Source of the DNA: an uncultured Rhodospirillales bacterium
Lineage (GTDB): Bacteria > Pseudomonadota > Alphaproteobacteria > Rhodospirillales > JABHCV01
Direction: 5' to 3'
Assembly: GCA_938092065.1 (NCBI GenBank)
Contig: CALKND010000008.1
Location: 1-37,321, forward strand
Length of the DNA stretch: 37,321 bases
Part shown: positions 7,852-17,464 of the stretch, in pieces
How positions within the stretch are numbered: the stretch's first letter is position 1
How the letters are laid out: every line of letters starts with the position of its first letter
The notes under the pieces: generated by a model
What the model was told of the DNA's origin: nothing
Database searches by the model: none
The model's input: the letters and a program-made list of their open reading frames with translations, nothing else
Made by a program: the position numbers and the translations under genes

Positions 7852-9627
7852 TTACTCGCGGCGGTTTTCAATCAGAGCACGATTATAGACGCTCATTATC
7901 AGGCCCTTACGCACACAACCAAGAAATTTCATAGTTTCATGATTCTCCACAACAGGAAGATAATCATCACCACTATCACGCATTAAGCCCAAGGCATTTT
8001 CAAGATCTTCATCAATGGTTAATACAGGTGGATGTCTTCGTGCTACGTCAGTGGCTGTAATCAAATGATCCAATTCAGTATCAAATGCAAACTCGCTCAT
8101 ATCAGCTAGGATTATAGTGCCAAAGAGAACCCCTGAATCATCAACAACAAATAACTCAGCAAAATCTGATTTCTGCAACATCAAACGAATTTCAGGCAGG
8201 CCTACCTCAGGTGGAACCTGATTTTCCCTCTTGGAAAGTACGCTAAGCAAGTTCAATTTACGCAGTAAAGCTAGTTCCAAGCCTTCATGCAGGTCAAGAC
8301 CGCGTCGTTCAAGCTGCCATGAAAAAAATGAACCACCATGAAATTGGCGGGTAATCATTGACGAGACAACAACAGTAATCATTAGAGCCATGGTCAAGGC
8401 ATAATCATTAGTCATTTCAAAAATAACTAGTGCTGTCGAAATTGGAGCCCCGAGCACAGCCGCGGCTAGCGCTCCCATGCCAAGGATGGTATATGCTCCT
8501 ATACCGGTCGACAAATCCGGAAACAAACCAGTAAAAACTGTCCCGTAAGCTCCTCCAAGCATAGCGCCGATGACGAGGGCAGGAGAAAATACACCACCGC
8601 CAAACCCAAAACCAATACTGATTGCCGTCGCAATGATTTTAGCAATGCAAATAGAAATTAAAAGCCCTAGTGAGAAGGAGACCATCACCGCAGCTTCTGT
8701 TGTGCCATATCCGATGCCTAGAACCTGCGGGAACCAAATTGCTAGACACCCGATTGCCGCACCACCTATTGCCGGTTTCAAAAAATCTGGAAAAGGCAAC
8801 TTTTCAGCCACATTACTACTCAGCATTATGCTTTTCATAAAGCCCATGGCAACGATGCCCGCAACAATACCAAATACAATAAAAGCAGGAAATTCCCATA
8901 GGGATTGGATAACATGCTCGTGAATAACAAAGGCGGGAAAGTCCCCAAAATAAAATCGCGAAATTGCCGTAGCAGTAACACTAGAAATTACAATGGGGGC
9001 AAAGGCGCTCAGCGCGTAATGACCAATTACAACCTCTGACGCAAACAAAGCCCCTGCGATGGGGGCATTAAATGATGCAGCAACTGCCGCAGCTGCGCCG
9101 CAGCCTAATAGGGTGCGCGATACTGATCGGTTTAGTTTCAAAGCCCCCGACAGCCATCCGCCCAGTGCCGCACCAAAGTGAACTGCTGGACCCTCGCGCC
9201 CAACAGATGCTCCAAATCCGATAGACAAAGCATTGATAAGAGCCGCCTTAATACCTGTCAGCCCAGACATTTTTCCACCCTCTAACGCCGCAGCCTCAAT
9301 AACATCAGCAACGCCCTCTGGACGTTTTTCTGGCATCAGGTACCTTACCAAAAGACCAACAACAACACCGCCAATCGTCGGCACTGCAACAATTTGCCAC
9401 CAAAGTAATTTATCTACATGAACAAAAAGTGGCTCACTATAGTAATTCCTGCCAGTCCCAAAAGTAGCTTCCTGCAACAAAGCTATGGTTTCACGAAAAA
9501 TGATTACCGCACCACCAACTCCACCCCCAACCGCAAAGGCGAGAACACTTAAGGCGACCTGACCGCTTTCAGTTAGACGCCGAATACGGACAAAAAATCG
9601 ACTTACTGAAAAATGACCAAGAAACAT
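7852..9627 (-). CDS. CLC-family chloride channel/transporter with C-terminal CBS pair
   Basis: A polytopic inner-membrane anion transporter of 591 residues, with about 430 residues of CLC core and then two CBS domains (about 460-590), which in this family sense adenine nucleotides. Core signatures are SVGREGPAVHFGA (gating glutamate E145) and GGGVFSPALVIGA (about 342-354). The first selectivity stretch, normally G(S/K)GxP, is divergent (PEGVADV near residue 103). At the place of the internal proton glutamate of E. coli ClC-ec1 (E203) this protein reads SEVVIG, with valine as in CLC channels and ClcB-like proteins. Whether it is a channel or a weakly proton-coupled exchanger is therefore open. 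A Shine-Dalgarno-like AAAGG lies 9 bases before the ATG. It appears to be monocistronic. Confidence 0.92.
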   Translation of the reverse strand: MFLGHFSVSRFFVRIRRLTESGQVALSVLAFAVGGGVGGAVIIFRETIALLQEATFGTGRNYYSEPLFVHVDKLLWWQIVAVPTIGGVVVGLLVRYLMPEKRPEGVADVIEAAALEGGKMSGLTGIKAALINALSIGFGASVGREGPAVHFGAALGGWLSGALKLNRSVSRTLLGCGAAAAVAASFNAPIAGALFASEVVIGHYALSAFAPIVISSVTATAISRFYFGDFPAFVIHEHVIQSLWEFPAFIVFGIVAGIVAMGFMKSIMLSSNVAEKLPFPDFLKPAIGGAAIGCLAIWFPQVLGIGYGTTEAAVMVSFSLGLLISICIAKIIATAISIGFGFGGGVFSPALVIGAMLGGAYGTVFTGLFPDLSTGIGAYTILGMGALAAAVLGAPISTALVIFEMTNDYALTMALMITVVVSSMITRQFHGGSFFSWQLERRGLDLHEGLELALLRKLNLLSVLSKRENQVPPEVGLPEIRLMLQKSDFAELFVVDDSGVLFGTIILADMSEFAFDTELDHLITATDVARRHPPVLTIDEDLENALGLMRDSGDDYLPVVENHETMKFLGCVRKGLIMSVYNRALIENRRE

Positions 9628-9952
9628 ATTTGGAAACCTTTATTACTGTTCAGTAGTGACAACTTAACCCTCTAATAATAATTTTTACTCTAACCACAGA
9701 TTCCAAGACAATTCAGTTTCACGAGTTGGGTTCAGACACACACATTGCTCAAACCACAATAGATTACCTCACATGGCCCATAGGTTCACCATTAGGCAAA
9801 AAATATTTGCCATTGTTGTACCCTTATGCCAGTTATTTCTTGTTAAAGTGTATAATGCCTGAATAAACACGCAAACGGAAAGAACTTTGCCAAATCAGAC
9901 CTGGATGATAAGTAATCGGATCTAAATTTACCTGTCAGACGGTCTTTTCTAA
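9628..9952. other. Divergent intergenic region, clc / GT2 operon
   Basis: 325 bases without a credible gene. It must hold the promoters for clc (leftward) and for the glycosyltransferase operon (rightward). A TATAAT at 9851-9856 is a candidate rightward -10 box, but I see no convincing -35 at the right spacing. A short inverted repeat at 9795-9811 lies about 40 bases upstream of it. Confidence 0.5.
9795..9811. repeat. GGCAAA-N5-TTTGCC inverted repeat (possible operator)
   Basis: Perfect 6-base arms with a 5-base AT spacer between clc and the GT2 operon, upstream of the TATAAT at 9851. The shape fits a dimeric repressor site, but such a short repeat can arise by chance. Confidence 0.3.
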
Positions 9953-10747
9953 ATGACTAAATCGAGCCAAAAAGTGATCAAACCTATCAAGCCAGAGCTA
10001 GCAGTTATAGTTCCTGTCCACAATGAGGCTGAAAACCTTCGCCCCCTGATTGATGAAATTCGCATTGCCTTAAATAATATCAGTGTAGAGAGTGAAATTA
10101 TATATGTTGATGATGGCTCCTCTGACAATAGCATTGAACAACTTCTAGCATTGAAGGCTGAGCATCCACAAATAAGGGTCCTTGCCCATAGCGAATGTTG
10201 TGGTCAAAGCGCCAGTATTATGACTGGCGTAAAGGCAGCCAGGGCTGGCTTAATTGTCACACTGGATGGAGATGGTCAAAATGATCCAGCCGATATCCCA
10301 ACCCTATATGGGGTCCTAAAAAAGGCCCCTAATTTGAACCATTTACTGGTTACCGGCTATCGCACAAAAAGGCATGATACTTGGATCAAGCGTGTCTCGT
10401 CAAAAGCCGCCAACAAAATTCGTAGTGGCCTGCTGGGAGACAACACGCCCGACACTGGCTGTGGTCTGAAGGTTTTCACCCGAACTGCCTTTCTTGATAT
10501 GCCCTACTTTGATCACATGCATCGCTTCTTGCCGGCCTTAATGCTCCGCCAAGGCGGAGCAGTTATTTCTTTGAAAGTTAACCATCGCCCTCGTGAGCGG
10601 GGCATATCAAATTATGGCACTCTAGACCGTCTTGCTGTTGGGATTGTCGACCTGCTTGGTATGCTATGGCTACAACGCCGGGCTAACAAACCTGAAGTAA
10701 AGGAATTTATTGGCAAGGAAAAAATACTCAAGGTTAATTCCCTATGA
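9953..10747 (+). CDS. Polyprenyl-phosphate glycosyltransferase, GT2 (DPM1/ArnC-like)
   Basis: A 264-residue GT-A glycosyltransferase. The N-terminal signature LAVIVPVHNEAENL, the VDDGSSDNS motif (about 52-60) and the metal-binding LDGDGQNDPADI (D105, D107) are those of the dolichol/undecaprenyl-phosphate mannose synthase group. These enzymes put one sugar onto a polyprenyl phosphate at the cytoplasmic face of the membrane. The NYG and RGISNYG region near residue 220 is also typical. Unlike ArnC it has no C-terminal transmembrane pair. Its stop overlaps the next start by 4 bases (ATGA), so it is translationally coupled to a VTT-domain membrane protein and then an ArnT-like transferase. This suggests it makes the lipid-linked donor for the latter. 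The sugar is unknown. Confidence 0.88.
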   Translation: MTKSSQKVIKPIKPELAVIVPVHNEAENLRPLIDEIRIALNNISVESEIIYVDDGSSDNSIEQLLALKAEHPQIRVLAHSECCGQSASIMTGVKAARAGLIVTLDGDGQNDPADIPTLYGVLKKAPNLNHLLVTGYRTKRHDTWIKRVSSKAANKIRSGLLGDNTPDTGCGLKVFTRTAFLDMPYFDHMHRFLPALMLRQGGAVISLKVNHRPRERGISNYGTLDRLAVGIVDLLGMLWLQRRANKPEVKEFIGKEKILKVNSL

Positions 10748-11451
10748 CGACCGGAGTTTTTTTTCGTGGGCTAATCTGGATACTGTCTCTAGCAGCTGTT
10801 GGTTTCGCCATTAAAACTTCAGGGTTAGGATCTTCCATTGATAAATCTTGGATTGACAACGATATCCTTGGCCAAGGCTTTGGCGGCGAACTTCTGTTTG
10901 TTGGTGTCAGTTTGCTCTTCACAGCAGTCGGGTTACCCCGTCAGGTAATTTGTTTCCTTGGTGGATATGCCTTTGGTCTGGTTGAAGGAACAATCCTAGC
11001 TTTGCTAGGGACAGTGCTTGGCTGTATTATCGCTTTTTTTTACGCCCGTATATTGGGGCGGGGCTTTGTTGCCACCCGCTTCCCAGGCCGAGTTAAAAAT
11101 ATTGATGTTTTCCTCAGTGAGAATCCTTTGAGTATGTCTCTTCTAATACGTCTACTACCTATAGGTAGCAACCTTGTGACAAACCTTGCAGCAGGTGTTT
11201 CAAGTGTTCGCGCAGTCCCTTTCATCCAAGGATCGGCCATAGGTTACTTACCCCAAACTCTTGTTTTCGCCCTAGTTGGAAGCGGTTTCAGTGTTGATCC
11301 AGAACTGCGAATAGCCATAAGCGTTATTTTGTTTGTTATTTCTGGAATTATTGGTGTTTCGCTTTACCGTAAAAATCGTCACGGTAAATCTTTCGACAGC
11401 GATATTGAACACAAGCTTGGGGTTGATGTGGAAGAGTACAAAAAAACATGA
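10744..11451 (+). CDS. TVP38/TMEM64 (VTT/DedA-related) membrane protein
   Basis: A 235-residue integral membrane protein with about six hydrophobic segments. The VTT/SNARE-associated core is visible in the segments CFLGGYAFGLVEGTILALLG, FFYARILGRGF and LLIRLLPIGSNLVTNLAAGVS, followed by IQGSAIGYLPQTLVFALVGSG. Relatives (DedA/UptA) have been shown to recycle or scramble undecaprenyl phosphate and phospholipids across the membrane. Here it lies between a GT2 enzyme that should load a sugar on a polyprenyl phosphate and a GT39 enzyme that uses such donors in the periplasm, with ATGA overlaps on both sides. A role in moving the lipid carrier is an attractive inference. It ends with a short charged tail. 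Confidence 0.85.
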   Translation: MTTGVFFRGLIWILSLAAVGFAIKTSGLGSSIDKSWIDNDILGQGFGGELLFVGVSLLFTAVGLPRQVICFLGGYAFGLVEGTILALLGTVLGCIIAFFYARILGRGFVATRFPGRVKNIDVFLSENPLSMSLLIRLLPIGSNLVTNLAAGVSSVRAVPFIQGSAIGYLPQTLVFALVGSGFSVDPELRIAISVILFVISGIIGVSLYRKNRHGKSFDSDIEHKLGVDVEEYKKT

Positions 11452-13175
11452 AAAAACTGTTGTCGACAACCAGAACAGTCGGTGATGGTTATGCAATACT
11501 TTGGACAGCTATGTGGCTTGTGATGATGGCCGCTGCGCTATACTTTCGTCCACTTTTACCGGTTGATGAGACGCGTTATCTTGCCGTCGCTTGGGAAATG
11601 TGGCGAAATGGGAACTTCCTTGTGCCACACTTAAACGGTGAGACCTACAGCCACAAACCACCCCTGTTATTCTGGTTGATGCATTTGGGATGGTCCGTCT
11701 TTGGCGTTAATGAATGGTGGCCACGTCTCGTCGCACCCCTATTTGGCCTCATCAATCTGTATCTGACCGGGTTACTAGCACAATATTTGTGGCCTAACAG
11801 GTCAAGTATCGCCACAGCAGCTCCCATAATTTTAATAGGCTGCCTTTTCTGGACGCTATTTACTACTCTGACCATGTTTGACATGCTGCTTGCCTTTTGT
11901 GCCTTACTTGCAATGATTGGCATCATCCGTGCTTGGCAAAAAGACCAACCAAGCAGTTTGGTATTGTTGGCCTTAGCTATTGGCATTGGCCTACTGACTA
12001 AGGGCCCAGCCGTTCTTCTTACGACTCTACCTGTTTCACTTTTTGTCCCCTACTGGACTTTTAGTCCAAAAGTCAAAAAAACTGAGAAAAAAATTGACGG
12101 TGACAATATCAAATTTCCCAACAAAAATGGCACGTGGAGCCGGGGCTGGAGTCGTTGGTACTTTGGCGTTGGGCTGGCCTTGCTCGGTGGCGTTGTCATC
12201 GCTCTTCTTTGGGCTATTCCAGCGGCAATGAGTGGTGGTGAAGCCTACAGCAACGCTATCTTCTGGGGCCAGTCTGCTGGACGCATAGTGAATAGTTTTG
12301 CTCATGCCAGGCCATGGTGGTGGTTTTTAGCTGTCCTGCCAGTCCTGGTTCTTCCTTGGACAGTGTGGCCCGCGTTTTGGCGCGCACTCGGAAGACTACG
12401 TGATGTCCATGAGGACAATGGTATACGGTTTTGCCTAGTCTGGTTTTTACCCGCATTGTTTACCTTTTCCATCATCAGTGGCAAACAACTACACTACCTT
12501 TTACCCGTTTTTCCAGCTCTCGCATTGATTGGCAGCCGGCTATTGGTTGATCATAATGAGAGACATATCAATCAAATTTCCTGGAAGCAATACGGACTTC
12601 ACGTACCTGCAACCTTATTTCTCATTTTAGGCTTTTTTTTAAGCCTGATCCCTTTTTTCGCAAAAATAATGGGATTGCATCCCATAATCCAAGAAATTAA
12701 TTTTGTATGGGGACTGGTTCTAGCTTTATTAGCCGCTGGGCTTATTTGGTGGGGGCACAGGATAAATAGCTTCATGCCTCGCATTGCATGTCTGGCCTCG
12801 TTGTCCATAGCATTAATAATCGTAATACATTTGAGTTTAAAACCAGTGCTCAATGAACGCTATAATTTGGATACTTTTTCTAAGCAAATACGCCAATGGC
12901 AAGATAGGGGTATTTCATTAGCTTATTTGGGTAAATATCATGGCATGTTCAATTTCATGGGCCGCTTAGAAGCGCGAATTGTGCCTGTTGGCCTTTTGCA
13001 CCCGGACCTAGAAAATTGGCAGAAAGCCAATCCAAAAGGATATCTGATTGTTCCAGTTGGAAGAAAGCATGAACAGGCTACTCCTATTTACACTCAGCCG
13101 TTCAGGGGTCGCCGATTTATGGTAATAACGGTTGCTCAATCTCTTGCGCACCCGGAAATTATCGACAAACCTTGA
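11448..13175 (+). CDS. ArnT-like glycosyltransferase, GT39 family
   Basis: A 575-residue polytopic inner-membrane protein of the PMT/ArnT group (GT-C fold). The first periplasmic loop holds the catalytic acidic pair in LLPVDETRYLAVA (D40, E41). It is followed by HLNGETYSHKPPLLFWLM, the family's donor and acceptor loop. About ten hydrophobic segments follow (for example around residues 100-195 and 380-460). A small C-terminal periplasmic domain closes the protein. Members transfer a sugar from undecaprenyl phosphate to lipid A or another envelope acceptor on the periplasmic side. It is the last gene of the GT2-VTT-GT39 operon and overlaps the preceding gene by 4 bases. Acceptor and sugar are not evident. 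Confidence 0.87.
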   Translation: MKKLLSTTRTVGDGYAILWTAMWLVMMAAALYFRPLLPVDETRYLAVAWEMWRNGNFLVPHLNGETYSHKPPLLFWLMHLGWSVFGVNEWWPRLVAPLFGLINLYLTGLLAQYLWPNRSSIATAAPIILIGCLFWTLFTTLTMFDMLLAFCALLAMIGIIRAWQKDQPSSLVLLALAIGIGLLTKGPAVLLTTLPVSLFVPYWTFSPKVKKTEKKIDGDNIKFPNKNGTWSRGWSRWYFGVGLALLGGVVIALLWAIPAAMSGGEAYSNAIFWGQSAGRIVNSFAHARPWWWFLAVLPVLVLPWTVWPAFWRALGRLRDVHEDNGIRFCLVWFLPALFTFSIISGKQLHYLLPVFPALALIGSRLLVDHNERHINQISWKQYGLHVPATLFLILGFFLSLIPFFAKIMGLHPIIQEINFVWGLVLALLAAGLIWWGHRINSFMPRIACLASLSIALIIVIHLSLKPVLNERYNLDTFSKQIRQWQDRGISLAYLGKYHGMFNFMGRLEARIVPVGLLHPDLENWQKANPKGYLIVPVGRKHEQATPIYTQPFRGRRFMVITVAQSLAHPEIIDKP

Positions 13176-13206
13176 GACAACCTTGAAAAAAAACTGCCCT
13201 CCAAAC

Positions 13207-13235
13207 CTTGACACGAGGACCTAACTACCCCAAAT
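13207..13235 (+). promoter_or_regulatory. Sigma-32 (RpoH)-type heat-shock promoter of groESL
   Basis: CTTGACA at 13207-13213 and CCCCAAAT at 13228-13235 are separated by 14 bases. This matches the RpoH consensus CTTGAAA-N13/14-CCCCATNT. Transcription should start near 13242, inside the CIRCE element. The same TTGACA could serve a housekeeping -35, but no good -10 box follows at 16-18 bases. Confidence 0.75.
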
Positions 13236-13267
13236 CGTTAGCACTCGAACCACTAGAGTGCTAACGA
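13235..13267. promoter_or_regulatory. CIRCE operator (HrcA binding site)
   Basis: TTAGCACTC-N9-GAGTGCTAA (13238-13246 and 13256-13264) is an exact CIRCE element. The symmetry continues outward to 12-base arms (13235-13246 and 13256-13267). HrcA bound here would cover the predicted start point and block the RpoH promoter that abuts it. Placement about 50 bases before groES is typical. Confidence 0.95.
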
Positions 13268-13313
13268 AGTATATTTTTCTATTATTTATCAATATGTTCA
13301 CGGAGTATGAACG

Positions 13314-13616
13314 ATGAAATTTACACCACTGCATGACCGCGTACTTGTAAGGCGTGTCGAGCAAGACGAAAAAACTGCCGGCGGGATCATTATCCCCGAT
13401 ACCGCTAAAGAAAAACCCAGCGAAGGCCTAATTGTTTCTGCAGGATCAGGTGCCCGCCGCGAAGACGGCACTATTATGCCACTTGATGTTAAAGCTGGAG
13501 ATCAAGTGCTGTTTGGCAAATGGTCAGGGACCGAGGTTATGGTTGATGGGGAAGACCTATTAATCATGAAAGAATCAGATCTTCTAGGCATCATCGATGC
13601 TCCTAAGAAGAAATAG
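13314..13616 (+). CDS. groS: Co-chaperonin GroES
   Basis: A 100-residue co-chaperonin that forms the heptameric lid on GroEL. It begins [33 protein letters not shown]-like, with the mobile loop at about residues 18-34 and the family pattern [16 protein letters not shown] near residue 62. Length and ends are normal. CGGAG at 13301-13305 serves as the ribosome site, 8 bases before the ATG. It is the first gene of the CIRCE-controlled operon, with groEL 30 bases downstream. Confidence 0.98.
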   Translation: MKFTPLHDRVLVRRVEQDEKTAGGIIIPDTAKEKPSEGLIVSAGSGARREDGTIMPLDVKAGDQVLFGKWSGTEVMVDGEDLLIMKESDLLGIIDAPKKK

Positions 13617-13643
13617 TTTTAAGCCAGTTATAAGGAGCATTAA

Positions 13644-15302
<1,659 letters not shown>

Positions 15303-15335
15303 GTCAGTTCTAGACATTTAGCTCAAAATCTAACA

Positions 15336-15372
15336 AACGGGGTCGCCCTTCACTGTGCGACCCCGTTTTTTT
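15336..15372 (+). terminator. Rho-independent terminator of groESL
   Basis: The 11-base arms AACGGGGTCGC (15336-15346) and GCGACCCCGTT (15357-15367) enclose a 10-base loop. The right arm runs into an uninterrupted T tract, and the hairpin lies about 35 bases after the groEL stop. Confidence 0.93.
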
Positions 15373-15426
15373 GTGCCAAGGTTATCATAAAAATTATCTT
15401 TAAAAAAATGTTTTAGGAAGCCTGCC

Positions 15427-16320
15427 ATGCGAAACCTGCTATTTACTGCCATAGCCAACGCTTATCCGACGGACCGCATGAGCAGAAACAACATCCTTTC
15501 AGCAATTTGGCGAATTTTATTTTATACCCTAGCACCATCTCAGCCCTTCGTTATGAGAACCGAACATTATAAAATCATGGCATACCCAAAAAAAGGCACC
15601 TTAACGCGTGCAGTCATTCGCCGGGGCTATTGGGAAAGAATGGAAACAAGAGCCTTCATTCAATACCTTCAACCCGACACGCTAGTCATTGATGCCGGTG
15701 CCAACTTCGGACATTACACCCTAGTCGCGTCCAAGTTTGTTGGCAACTCTGGAAAAATTATCGCATTTGAGCCCAGTGCCAATACCTTTCAGTTGCTGCA
15801 ATCCAACATTAAAATGCTGGCCAATCAAAACGTCATTGCGGTTCAGGCAGGCCTGTCAGATAACAATGGTGAGATGAGTTTGTGCATTGATGGTTCCAAT
15901 CCTGGCGGTCACAGTTATTCAAAGGATAATGTCCGCAAAAAAGGAGGTGACCAGACAACTCGCGTTTATAGCTTGGACGAATACCTGCATAGCAATCACA
16001 TCACCTCTCCAGTCAGCCTTATTAAAATTGACGTTCAGGGCTTCGAGGTAAAGGTGATTCACGGTGCCATGCGGACAATACTGCATGATCATCCTGTCGT
16101 CTTTTGCGAAGTGACACCTGAAGCGGCAAAAAACTCAGGAGATGATGTTCTGGAGCTACTAAATTTCTTTAAAAAAGCAAACTACACCATTCAGTTTATT
16201 AATACCGCAAACTGTCAACTTAATAACGTTTCCTACAAACAGGCATCAAACATCCTTCACCAAACAGGACGTGAATATGCCGATCTAATATTCATTCCTC
16301 CACAAACTATTCCAAACTAA
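15427..16320 (+). CDS. FkbM-family SAM-dependent methyltransferase
   Basis: A 297-residue methyltransferase. SAM motif I is VIDAGANFGHYT (about residues 82-93), motif II is IIAFEPSANTFQLLQSN, and the FkbM-typical LIKIDVQGFEVKVIHGA follows at about 198-214, with VVFCEV downstream. FkbM-family enzymes O-methylate sugars or polyketides, and in proteobacteria they are often found with glycan genes. There is an AGGAAG ribosome site a few bases before the ATG. It lies alone after the groEL terminator, so it probably has its own promoter in 15373-15426. The substrate cannot be told from the sequence. Confidence 0.85.
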   Translation: MRNLLFTAIANAYPTDRMSRNNILSAIWRILFYTLAPSQPFVMRTEHYKIMAYPKKGTLTRAVIRRGYWERMETRAFIQYLQPDTLVIDAGANFGHYTLVASKFVGNSGKIIAFEPSANTFQLLQSNIKMLANQNVIAVQAGLSDNNGEMSLCIDGSNPGGHSYSKDNVRKKGGDQTTRVYSLDEYLHSNHITSPVSLIKIDVQGFEVKVIHGAMRTILHDHPVVFCEVTPEAAKNSGDDVLELLNFFKKANYTIQFINTANCQLNNVSYKQASNILHQTGREYADLIFIPPQTIPN

Positions 16321-16448
16321 ATTATTCTTTACTTGGACTGCTTGATTTAAAAAGGAGCACCCTCCCTCAAAAGAAACTTATTAAAGCTTAATGAGAATGC
16401 CTGATGGAAAATTAAGTTCTGACTAATACCTAATGGCCCTCTAATAAT

Positions 16449-17336
16449 TTAGGCAAGCCAGTCAGGATCTAATACCTTTATCAGGGCAGAGTGATCAAGT
16501 TCCTCACCATTTATTGCAACCAAATTATCAAAGAGCTCTCGATTTAATTTAATTGCAGGCATATCTATACCCAGGTCAACAGCAAGTTCAAGAGCCTGCA
16601 CCAAGTCCTTCAGCTGTGTCTTGGCTTTGGCACCAGGCTTAAAATTACCATTGATAATGCGCTTGCCCGTGCACTTCAAGAACTTTAGAGTCTGCACCCC
16701 CCGTCAAGGCCTTGCACACCTTGGCTCGATCAGCTCCTGCATAGGAGGCCAACATCAGGGCTTCTGCCACTGCGCAAATGTTTAGCCCGACGATCACCTG
16801 ATTCGCCGCCTTGGCGATTTGTCCAGTACCGTCTGAGCCGGCATGGGTGAGACGTGCGCCTAAAACTTTCAACATAGGACGGGCACGTTCTAAAGCTTTT
16901 TCCCCACCAGCCATAATTGTTAAACTACCTTCTTTCGCACCATGGGTGCCGCCAGAAACAGGCGCATCAACATAGGCCCCACCCAAAGCCTCTACTTGAG
17001 CGGCAAAGGCACGTGTTTTCATCACTGCCGTGGTTCCCATGTCGATGACAAGGCTATCAGGCCTTATACCTCTAAAAACGCCCTCATCACCGTGTAGAAA
17101 CTGCTTCCACTGCGCTGGTGTTGGCCACCATAATGATAAAAATGTCTGTCTTTTGGACAACTTCACGAGGACTTTCAACTGTTTTGGCCCCATCCTCAGC
17201 TATTGCTTCAAGATGACAGGAGGATCGTGTCGTGGCGACAACTTTCATTCCAGCCTTAATCAAATTCAAACACATAGGGAAACCCATCTGGCCAAGGTCG
17301 ATAAAACCGATGGATTTCTTTTTTTAATAATAACAT
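16449..17336 (-). pseudogene. Beta-hydroxyacid dehydrogenase (GarR/MmsB-like), frameshifted
   Basis: The three reading frames joined would give a roughly 290-residue NAD(P)-dependent dehydrogenase of the tartronate-semialdehyde reductase / 3-hydroxyisobutyrate dehydrogenase family. Signs are KSIGFIDLGQMGFPM at the start, DAPVSGGTHGAKEGSLTIM (substrate loop), KAANQVIVGLN (catalytic Lys) and HGQ..RIINGNFKPGAKAK near the end. Frame changes fit single extra bases in short homopolymers: the T7 run at 17319-17325 just after the probable ATG (17334-17336), AAA at 17098-17100, and TT at 16663-16664. The first Gly of the Rossmann GxGxxG is Asp (GFIDLG). All three shifts are +1. Neighbouring genes are intact, so real decay is likelier than poor sequence, though base-calling error is not excluded. 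Confidence 0.85.
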
Positions 17337-17379
17337 TAGTCTAGTTCTCCCAAAACTAATCCACCTTCAACAACCAATC

Positions 17380-17408
17380 ATGCCGTAGAAATGGCATACT
17401 TTTTTTTT
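17380..17408 (+). terminator. Weak hairpin with T tract
   Basis: ATGCC (17380-17384) and GGCAT (17393-17397) form a 5-base stem with an 8-base loop, followed closely by nine Ts (17400-17408). The shape is right for a plus-strand terminator, but the stem is short. No plus-strand gene ends nearby; FkbM ends 1 kb upstream. It may end transcripts running antisense to the pseudogene. Confidence 0.35.
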
Positions 17409-17464
17409 GCTTGTTAAAAAAACCCGGGAAATAAAAATCGCTTTCATTACTTTGTGGAGTTGCC

